Source: Acidobacteriaceae bacterium
Lineage (GTDB): Bacteria > Acidobacteriota > Terriglobia > Bryobacterales > Bryobacteraceae
Assembly (NCBI GenBank): GCA_019246575.1
Contig: JAFAQG010001032.1
Span: 1 to 7,286 of the forward strand
Length of the DNA stretch: 7,286 nt
Direction of reading: 5' to 3'
The notes beneath the pieces are model-generated. The model was not told where the DNA came from. It ran no database searches and saw nothing but the letters and a program-made list of their open reading frames with translations. Positions 1 to 4,990 of the stretch are shown in pieces. The first letter of the stretch is position 1. Each line of letters starts with the position of its first letter. A program made the position numbers and the translations under genes.

Positions 1-2
1 TA

Positions 3-1703
3 GTCAATAGCCCCGGCTTCTTGTCCTCAGCCCGTCTGTCCCGATTCCTCAACCACGTCGTGAACCGAACGATTGAGGGAGACCTCGCTGGCTTGAAAGA
101 GTTTTCGGTCGCCATGGAGGTCTTCGACCGTAGCTCGGATTACGATCCGAACATTGATGCGATCGTGCGGGTTCAGGCTCGCCGGCTCAGCGCGAAGTTG
201 AAGGCGTATTACGAAGAAGGGCCAGGCAGAAACGATCCGGTTTTGATTGCCATGCGGCCCGGTAATTATATGCCCATCTTCCGGTCATTGGACAAACAGC
301 CAAGACGTCAAGCGCAGGAAAGCGACACTGAAATACCGGAAAGTGGTGCGTGCGTTGCTGTGTTGCCGTTTGTGAACATGAGTCCGGACCCGGAACAAGA
401 CTATTTCTGCGACGGAATTAGCGAAGAGATTATCAATTCACTTACTCACGTTGCAGGCCTGAAGGTGATCGCGCGGACATCGGCGTTTCAATTCAAGGGT
501 GCTGCGGTGGATATCCGTGAAGTAGGCCGGCGCCTTGATGCGGATATCGTCATTGAAGGAAGTGTCAGGAAGGCCGGCGACCAATTGCGAATAACCGCCG
601 AGGCGATTCAGACTGAATCGGGCTGTCATCTCTGGTCGGAGACCTTCCGCCGTGAGTTAAAGGACGTGTTTGCTATTCAGGAGCAGATTGCGGAATGCGT
701 CACCGCTTTGCTCCGTGCCAATGTGCCCCACGCACGACCACGAGTGCGGTCGTCCGACCGTAATCTCGAAGCGTATACCAGATACCTACGAGCCCGATTC
801 CTGATACATCAACAGTCTCCTGAAACACTGCGCGCCGGCCTGGAGCAGATGCGAAGAATCATCGAGTTATTTCCGGATTACGCTCTCGCCTACAGTGGCT
901 TGGCTACGGCCAGCTGCCTTCTTGCTCTTTTCGGGGTGATCTCAGGCCGTGACGTGTATCCGGAAGTTAAGGCGACTGCGGAGCGCGGCTACGTACTTGA
1001 TCCGGAATCGGGAGAAACATGTGCGGTGCTGGGCGGCCTCCGTGCCTGGATGGAACACCGTTGGGAAGAGGGGGATAAGCTCTACGACCGCGCGCTCAAA
1101 CTGCAACCCGGGCACGCGGATACTCACCAATTTCGAGCAATGGCGTTGCTGTGTCAGGGGGACCTCAGGGCAGCAGAGTCGGGCCTGCGCCGCTCTACCG
1201 AAATGGATCCTCTTTCCGCAAGCGACTGTGCTCGGATGGCTTATCTTCAGTACCTGAAGGGCGATTACCAATCAGCCGCTGACCAGTTGCGGCAATCTTT
1301 CGACCTTGACCGCGATTACCCGGAAGCCCGATTTTATCAGGGACTTGTTCATTTCCAGCAGGCTAACTACAACCGTGTAGTAGAGTGCCTTTCGCCATCG
1401 GACTCTCCGTTGGATATCGGCCTGCTTGCGGCTGCGTATGCTCGACAGGATTGTGCGAGTCTAGCTCAGCAGGCTGTTGAAAAACTGCGTCTATTGGCGG
1501 AGACGCGATTCGTTACTCCGTTGGCCCAAGCTTTCGCTGCTATCGGAATGGAAGATCTTGATTTGGCATTCGAGCGGCTGGACCAGGCGATCGAGGACAA
1601 GACAGGCTTCGTGAACTTCCTGGCCGTCGAGCCTTTCTTTAAGCCACTCCGGAGCGATCGCCGGTTCACTAGCTTAGTGAAGAAGCTGAATCTGCCGCAT
1701 TGA
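3..1703 (+). CDS. TolB-like/TPR protein with acidobacterial N-terminal module, 5' end missing
   Basis: The frame is open to the left edge (VNSPGF precedes the first possible TTG at 21), and related proteins usually have an 'ILxSPxF' stretch here, so TTG 21 is unlikely to be the start and the gene begins outside the window. In window numbering (566 residues), residues 7-96 form a conserved module (SARLSRFL, LKEFSVAMEVF, DPNIDAIVRVQARRL, then NDPVLIAMRPGNYMPIF). Residues 117-240 form the TolB-N-like domain often attached to bacterial cyclases and TPR regulators (VAVLPFVNMSPDPEQDYFCDG, VIARTSAFQFKG, LDADIVIEGSVRK, LWSETF). Residues 255-550 are TPR-like helical repeats, ending in the common tail 'FFKPLRSDRRFTSLVKKL'. 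No cyclase, kinase or membrane segment is visible. It is probably a protein-binding scaffold or regulator; its partner is unknown. It converges on the minus-strand gene ending at 1718. Confidence 0.88.
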   Translation, partial: VNSPGFLSSARLSRFLNHVVNRTIEGDLAGLKEFSVAMEVFDRSSDYDPNIDAIVRVQARRLSAKLKAYYEEGPGRNDPVLIAMRPGNYMPIFRSLDKQPRRQAQESDTEIPESGACVAVLPFVNMSPDPEQDYFCDGISEEIINSLTHVAGLKVIARTSAFQFKGAAVDIREVGRRLDADIVIEGSVRKAGDQLRITAEAIQTESGCHLWSETFRRELKDVFAIQEQIAECVTALLRANVPHARPRVRSSDRNLEAYTRYLRARFLIHQQSPETLRAGLEQMRRIIELFPDYALAYSGLATASCLLALFGVISGRDVYPEVKATAERGYVLDPESGETCAVLGGLRAWMEHRWEEGDKLYDRALKLQPGHADTHQFRAMALLCQGDLRAAESGLRRSTEMDPLSASDCARMAYLQYLKGDYQSAADQLRQSFDLDRDYPEARFYQGLVHFQQANYNRVVECLSPSDSPLDIGLLAAAYARQDCASLAQQAVEKLRLLAETRFVTPLAQAFAAIGMEDLDLAFERLDQAIEDKTGFVNFLAVEPFFKPLRSDRRFTSLVKKLNLPH

Positions 1704-1717
1704 CCTCATCAATAGAC

Positions 1718-2167
1718 TCATCGTCGAAGCACACCGAGTGCCCGAAGCTCGTGTTCGACTTCCGCAAGAGCGCGTTGTTCCGGCAAGCCGAACGGTTGAT
1801 CAAGACCCCGGGAATGTGAAATTCGGATTTGGAGCATCGCTTCCGCGTTACCGTGATTTCGAGCATCGAAGAAAACGGTAGAAAAGAATGGAATGACCTC
1901 TAGTATGCACAAGTTATTGGCATGACAAGAAAGCTTTTCCGCTATTCTCTGTAACTCCGCGTAGCCTAGCGCGTAATCAGGATCGCGACCCGGCGGCAGC
2001 AGCTTGTTTCTAATGTTTACGGCATAGATGTCAACGTCAAAGCCGGCCTGAATCATTCGAGTGATAGCCGGAAGGCTTCCGTGCTTTTCCTGGACGACGA
2101 CGCGGTATGGAGAGACTTCGTAGAAAGCGTGATGTTCCACAGCCAAGCTGCGAAAATTGCCAGACAT
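1718..2167 (-). CDS. conserved-looking hypothetical protein, 149 aa
   Basis: I do not recognise a named family. The ATG at 2167 has a good ribosome-binding site, GAGGAAG (2175-2181 on this strand), 7 nt upstream. The product is soluble in appearance, with no signal peptide or membrane span. It opens with SGNFRSLAVEHHAFYEVSPY. It continues with apparent beta strands (YRVVVQEKHG, GFDVDIYAV, CILEVIPFFSTVFFD, AMLQIRISHSRGLDQP) and ends in a charged amphipathic helix (PEQRALAEVEHELRAL). Two cysteines, at 81 and 87, are the only ones. It starts 42 nt after the stop of the DUF4136 gene on the same strand, so the two are probably co-transcribed. The coherent secondary-structure pattern and strong ribosome-binding site argue that it is real. 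Function unknown. Confidence 0.72.
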   Translation of the reverse strand: MSGNFRSLAVEHHAFYEVSPYRVVVQEKHGSLPAITRMIQAGFDVDIYAVNIRNKLLPPGRDPDYALGYAELQRIAEKLSCHANNLCILEVIPFFSTVFFDARNHGNAEAMLQIRISHSRGLDQPFGLPEQRALAEVEHELRALGVLRR

Positions 2168-2174
2168 TGTTCAA

Positions 2175-2181
2175 CTTCCTC
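2175..2181 (-). promoter_or_regulatory. ribosome-binding site GAGGAAG
   Basis: The minus strand reads GAGGAAG, then a 7-nt spacer TTGAACA, then ATG at 2167. It fixes the start of the 149-residue protein and shows that this gene has its own translation signal rather than relying on coupling to the DUF4136 gene. Confidence 0.6.
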
Positions 2182-2209
2182 GTTACCGGCTCAGCCGAAG
2201 TGAGCGCGT

Positions 2210-2905
2210 CTATTTTCCGCGGGGCGGGAAGTCCTTGAGCAGCTTTTGAGTTACTCTGTCCAGGTTCTTCCGGTTCTTCTGCTGGTCTTTGCTGAGGTTA
2301 ATCTCCTTGACCGCAAAGCCTCGCCAGATAAGCTGTTTGCCGCGAGCATCGTAGATACTGAGCATGAGAATTCCGTTATTTACGGTCGAACTGGTTGCAG
2401 TACCACTCGCCGTATCGAACCCACCACCGAGGGCATCGCGCGTTCCGAAGGCATTCCACTGCCGCTCTTGCTGGATACCGATCTGGTAAGCAATCAGGAG
2501 ATCGCCCTCGGCGGAATGGGCGCTATTCGTTGTACGCGCCATACTGTTGGGATCGAGCGGTTGGGGCAGACTCGGCGGTTGGGGAAAGCCGGAGGGTCGC
2601 GGCAGACCGGGTGCTGGGGGTAAGCCGGCCGCAGCCGCCGAATCGGGCGTACCGCTGTCTACCTTTGTGAAGCCCTTGCCCACCAGTTGGGAATCGACCG
2701 ATTGCTTAATCTCGGCGTCAAGGATCTGGTCTGGACTGCCGAGATCGCCGGACGTTACCCAAGCATAGGTATGGTATTTCGAGAAATCGGTTCCTGGCAA
2801 GTAGTTGACTCTTACCTCTTGTCCATGTGCGACGGAGCACATTATAAGTGCCGGTACGAATGCAGGACCACACCTCGCGACCCAGTTTCGGAATGTTTTC
2901 TTCAA
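2210..2905 (-). CDS. secreted DUF4136-domain protein with proline-rich insertion
   Basis: The frame extends to a TTG at 2932, but the TTG at 2905 is preferred. AAGGAG lies 7 nt before it, and it gives a compact signal peptide (MKKTFRNWVARCGP, hydrophobic AFVPALIMCSVA, probable cleavage AHG/Q at residue 28). The mature protein matches the DUF4136 pattern known from envelope proteins and lipoproteins: VRVNYLPGTDFSKYHTYAW (31-49), DAEIKQSVDSQLVGKGFTKV (63-82), DLLIAYQIG (135-143), ILMLSIYDARGKQLIWRG (179-196) and a C-terminal helix with a KLLKDFPP ending. No lipobox cysteine sits at the cleavage site, so it is probably soluble periplasmic or exported. Residues about 87-134 are a Pro/Gly/Ala-rich insertion within the domain. 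The gene is divergent from the DedA-rhodanese gene and shares its control region. The biochemical role of DUF4136 is unknown. Confidence 0.85.
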   Translation of the reverse strand: MKKTFRNWVARCGPAFVPALIMCSVAHGQEVRVNYLPGTDFSKYHTYAWVTSGDLGSPDQILDAEIKQSVDSQLVGKGFTKVDSGTPDSAAAAGLPPAPGLPRPSGFPQPPSLPQPLDPNSMARTTNSAHSAEGDLLIAYQIGIQQERQWNAFGTRDALGGGFDTASGTATSSTVNNGILMLSIYDARGKQLIWRGFAVKEINLSKDQQKNRKNLDRVTQKLLKDFPPRGK

Positions 2906-2912
2906 CGATGTT

Positions 2913-2918
2913 CTCCTT
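2913..2918 (-). promoter_or_regulatory. ribosome-binding site AAGGAG deciding the DUF4136 start
   Basis: The minus strand reads AAGGAG, spacer AACATCG (7 nt), then TTG at 2905. The alternative TTG at 2932 has no purine-rich site at the proper distance, so 2905 is the better start and the protein is 231 rather than 240 residues. Confidence 0.65.
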
Positions 2919-3015
2919 GGATTCCTCTTCAATGTTGCCCGGCCCGGGGTTCAGTTCGCGTCGCCATGGCAAGAGCAGCAAGCTCAATTCCATGCTGCGC
3001 CCAAACAGCGTGCAA

Positions 3016-3055
3016 TTGACGTAAAGCTGCCGTAACTCGCCGTAAAGTTTACGGC
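3016..3055. promoter_or_regulatory. operator-like array: three phased CGTAA half-sites and a 17-bp inverted repeat
   Basis: CGTAA occurs at 3020-3024, 3031-3035 and 3041-3045, with start-to-start distances of 11 and 10 bp, so the copies lie on about the same face of the helix. The last copy belongs to a perfect inverted repeat GCCGTAAA-G-TTTACGGC (3039-3055). The first copy overlaps TTGACG (3016-3021), a possible -35 box, but no good -10 lies 16-18 bp downstream; TAAAGT at 3043 is 21 bp away. The array lies between divergent genes (starts at 2905 minus and 3126 plus). A regulator of either or both transcripts binding here is inferred. The inverted repeat has no T-tract, so a terminator is unlikely. 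Confidence 0.5.
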
Positions 3056-3080
3056 TGATTACTGCAATCGAATCCGGAAC

Positions 3081-3085
3081 GGAGG
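3081..3085 (+). promoter_or_regulatory. strong ribosome-binding site GGAGG upstream of the DedA-rhodanese gene
   Basis: GGAGG lies 40 nt before the ATG at 3126, too far to serve it directly. It is 5 nt before a TTG (3091) that opens a 12-codon frame whose stop overlaps the ATG. It is also 4 nt before an ATT (3090) in frame with the main gene, a rare alternative start that would add 12 residues. Confidence 0.45.
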
Positions 3086-3090
3086 CACCA

Positions 3091-3129
3091 TTGCCTCAGA
3101 TGCGACAACAGCCGCTCAGGGATTTATGA
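3091..3129 (+). CDS. possible 12-codon leader ORF coupled to the DedA-rhodanese gene
   Basis: TTG 3091 starts the frame for MPQMRQQPLRDL, which ends at TGA 3127-3129. That stop overlaps the ATG of the next gene (ATGA, 3126-3129), the usual arrangement for translational coupling. The best ribosome-binding site in the region, GGAGG at 3081-3085, has a 5-nt spacer to this TTG; the main ATG has only AGGGA (3118-3122) with a 3-nt spacer, which is short. An internal ATG at 3100 is in the same frame. The peptide has no recognisable features. It could be a coupling device rather than a functional peptide, or simple coincidence in a short interval. Confidence 0.3.
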   Translation: MPQMRQQPLRDL

Positions 3130-4118
3130 CCGACTCTTCACAACTGACCTATAGCGGAGTCCTGCTCGCGGTTTTTGCCCAGCAGCTCTGCCTGCCTATT
3201 CCGTCAGTCGTTTTCCTGATAACAGCAGGCGCCATTTCCGCACAAGGCGGTATGCGTACCAGCACGGTCGTCGTGGTCGCTGTCGTAGCTTGCCTCGCGG
3301 CCGATGGACTGTGGTTCTCTTTTGGCCGCCGGTGGGGCTCGCAGATCATGCGCCGGCTTTGCCGCTTGAGTGGCGACCCGCGCAGATGCTCCCGGAATGC
3401 GCAGCAGAAGTTCCGCCGTTATGGGGTCCGGGTGCTATCTGTCGCCAAGTTTGTTCCCGGATTGGATATCGTTATGCCGCCCCTAGTCGGCGCCGAAGGT
3501 GCATCGGCAACGGGTTTCCTCGCCTACGATGCCTTAGGTAGCATCCTGTGGTCAAGTTTCTACGTAGCGTTAGGATATCTCTTCTCGAGCGAAGTTGACC
3601 TTGTAATTCGTTGCGTAAAGCATCTAGGGACTGCTCTCGGTCTCGTGATCGCGGTGCCGATCGTGCTCTATGCCGGCTTGCGGGGACTCGTTTTGGTGCG
3701 AATGATCCGCCGGCTCCGGCTGCGCCGCATCAGCGCCGCGATGCTCGCTCGCAAACTGAAATGCAAAAGCAAGGTCGCAGTCATCGACCTGCTGAACTTC
3801 GAAGGAGAAAGCGACAGTGAAACCTTCGAGGGTATTCGAGGAGCCATGAGAGTCGATCCCTCTCGCCTGCGAAAGTCGCAACGCATCAGCGTTCCGGACG
3901 ATGTCGAAATCGTTCTTTATTGTTCTTCGGGAGAACTTATGGTAAGCGCGCGAGTAGCCGTGGAATTGAATCGCATAGGCGTGGACAAAGTATGGGTGCT
4001 CGAAGGCGGGCTCAAGGCTTGGCGTGAACAAGGGTTGCCTGTCTCTCAATCCCTGGAAGCGCCTGAAGTGATTGCAGAGCGACTCGGAGTTAAGTTGCCG
4101 GAACCATCTCTGGTTTGA
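3126..4118 (+). CDS. DedA-family (VTT domain) membrane protein fused to a rhodanese domain
   Basis: The 330-residue protein has two parts. Residues 10-195 are a DedA/VTT inner-membrane domain, with a first hydrophobic stretch and LPIPSVVFLITAGAIS (23-38), a span at 46-64, the family motif KFVPGLDIVMPPLVG (108-122), LAYDALGSILWSSFYVALGYLF (132-153) and a last span at about 167-192. A basic linker (RMIRRLRLRR) leads to a cytoplasmic rhodanese-like domain (about 215-308): VAVIDLL, IVLYCSSGELMVSARVAVEL with the presumed persulfide cysteine at 266, and VWVLEGGLKAWREQGLPV. DedA proteins are linked to lipid scrambling and proton-motive-force homeostasis; rhodaneses carry sulfane sulfur or act as binding modules. 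The acidic pair near the first re-entrant loop of E. coli DedA proteins seems replaced (Q19/Q20 and no PGD). The ATG at 3126 is kept because no ATG, GTG or TTG lies in frame just upstream. It is the first gene of the operon. Confidence 0.88.
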   Translation: MTDSSQLTYSGVLLAVFAQQLCLPIPSVVFLITAGAISAQGGMRTSTVVVVAVVACLAADGLWFSFGRRWGSQIMRRLCRLSGDPRRCSRNAQQKFRRYGVRVLSVAKFVPGLDIVMPPLVGAEGASATGFLAYDALGSILWSSFYVALGYLFSSEVDLVIRCVKHLGTALGLVIAVPIVLYAGLRGLVLVRMIRRLRLRRISAAMLARKLKCKSKVAVIDLLNFEGESDSETFEGIRGAMRVDPSRLRKSQRISVPDDVEIVLYCSSGELMVSARVAVELNRIGVDKVWVLEGGLKAWREQGLPVSQSLEAPEVIAERLGVKLPEPSLV

Positions 4119-4132
4119 AGTGGAAAACATCT

Positions 4133-4990
4133 ATGAAATCGACATTTAAGAGTGCAATGGCGTTGGCGGTGGTCTTTTCGGCCGCAGTGAGTGGAGCGGA
4201 ATTACGCCCCGAAACGGCGCGTGAGTGGGACGAATACCTGCTTCGGGCTCATGAGCTGATGGTCGACCGCATAGAACGTAATTTTCTGTGGGTAGATGAA
4301 TCCGAACAGCGGCTCGAGCGTGTTCGCGCAGGTTCGATCATCGTTGCGCCCATACAGCCTAAAATGCCGATTCCCATTCGTCATGGATTGGTGCATCACT
4401 GGATCGGCGCAGCCTTCATTCCGGGCATGCACATAGAGGACGTGATCGCAACGGTTCGCGAGTATGACCGGTACGCGTATTTTTATGCGCCTGCGGTCAC
4501 GGGTGCACAGGTGATCGAAGTGAGCGAGGATCCAGAGCACGCGCCGGATCGTTTCACCCTGACGTTCGTCAACAAGAGTTTCTTTTCGAAGCACGCGCTG
4601 GAGTGCGAGAGCAAGACCAGTTACACGCGCCTCGACGCGCAGCGGTGGTACTCGCAGTCTCACACCGTTCGCGTACAGGAATGGACACAGTATGGGAGTT
4701 CCCGTGAACATATGCTGCCGGCGGGCGAGGGTACCGGTTATCTCTGGAGTGCTTCCACGGTATCGCGCTTTGAAGAGCGCGATGGCGGCGTGTATGTCGA
4801 GATGGAAGCGATAGCGCTAAGCCGCGAAGTTCCCACCGGCATGGGAGAACTGGTGAACCCGATTATCAGGCGAGTATCGAAGTCCACGCTGGCGACTTCG
4901 CTCGATGAAACCCGCAAAGCCGTCCAGAAGAGGGAGGTGGCGGCAAATAACTCGTATGCAAATAACTCGTACAAGGTGGCCGAACGATGA
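4133..4990 (+). CDS. secreted protein, possible START/polyketide-cyclase-like fold
   Basis: The ATG at 4133 gives a clean signal peptide (MKSTFKSAMALAVVFSAAVSGA/E) with a weak GTGGA site 8 nt upstream. A TTG at 4115 would overlap the previous stop but adds WKTS without improving the signal, so it is less likely. The mature part is about 260 residues. It starts with a helical segment (TAREWDEYLLRAHELMVDRIERNFLWV) and continues through HHWIGAAFIPG, IEDVIATVREYDRYAYFYAPAVTGAQVIEV, strand-rich FTLTFVNKSF and VYVEMEAIALSREVP, to a long C-terminal helix (NPIIRRVSKSTLATSLDETRKAV). This order resembles helix-grip START/SRPBCC lipid-binding proteins; this is inferred by eye, not by a motif match. The tail holds a duplicated ANNSY. 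It lies 14 nt after the DedA-rhodanese gene, and its stop overlaps the TolC start. Role unknown; a periplasmic lipid- or ligand-binding partner of the pump is possible. Confidence 0.82.
   Translation: MKSTFKSAMALAVVFSAAVSGAELRPETAREWDEYLLRAHELMVDRIERNFLWVDESEQRLERVRAGSIIVAPIQPKMPIPIRHGLVHHWIGAAFIPGMHIEDVIATVREYDRYAYFYAPAVTGAQVIEVSEDPEHAPDRFTLTFVNKSFFSKHALECESKTSYTRLDAQRWYSQSHTVRVQEWTQYGSSREHMLPAGEGTGYLWSASTVSRFEERDGGVYVEMEAIALSREVPTGMGELVNPIIRRVSKSTLATSLDETRKAVQKREVAANNSYANNSYKVAER
4943..4972 (+). repeat. 15-bp in-frame tandem duplication
   Basis: Two adjacent copies of GCAAATAACTCGTA plus one variable base (T, then C) occupy 4943-4957 and 4958-4972, matching at 14 of 15 positions. They encode ANNSY twice in the C-terminal tail of the secreted protein, ending 14 nt before the TolC ATG. 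Near identity suggests recent slippage. Confidence 0.85.
4973..4979 (+). promoter_or_regulatory. ribosome-binding site AAGGTGG for the TolC gene
   Basis: AAGGTGG differs by one base from the ideal AAGGAGG and is 7 nt before the ATG at 4987. It lies inside the end of the preceding gene, immediately after the 15-bp duplication, and supports 4987 over the in-frame ATG at 5005. Confidence 0.6.

Noticed and set aside
21..23. TTG as start codon of the left-most gene
   Set aside because: The frame stays open to the left edge and the residues before it (NSPGF) fit the family consensus, so the true start is outside the window.
1654..1661. GCGATCGC palindromic octamer
   Set aside because: A single copy inside a coding region, expected by chance in GC-rich DNA.
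2189..2205. GCTCA/TGAGC hairpin between the two minus-strand genes
   Set aside because: Only a 5-bp stem with a 7-nt loop and no T-tract; too weak to call a terminator or processing site.
2549..2623. G-rich run on the plus strand as a G-quadruplex
   Set aside because: G-tracts are separated by loops of 9-14 nt and lie on the template strand of the gene; the run is explained by proline codons in the insertion.
2718..2993. 91-codon minus-strand open frame overlapping the DUF4136 start
   Set aside because: It overlaps the DUF4136 signal peptide and domain in another frame and has no family features.
3016..3048. Sigma-70 promoter TTGACG ... TAAAGT
   Set aside because: The spacer is 21 bp, well outside the usual 16-18, and no better -10 is present; noted only as a possible -35 within the operator-like array.
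3624..4130. 168-codon minus-strand open frame opposite the DedA-rhodanese gene
   Set aside because: It lies almost entirely over the rhodanese-coding part of a clear gene, has no ribosome-binding site of note and gives a composition typical of antisense reading.
4202..4711. 169-codon minus-strand open frame opposite the secreted protein
   Set aside because: The sense frame has a signal peptide, coupled start and protein-like pattern; the antisense product shows no recognisable features.
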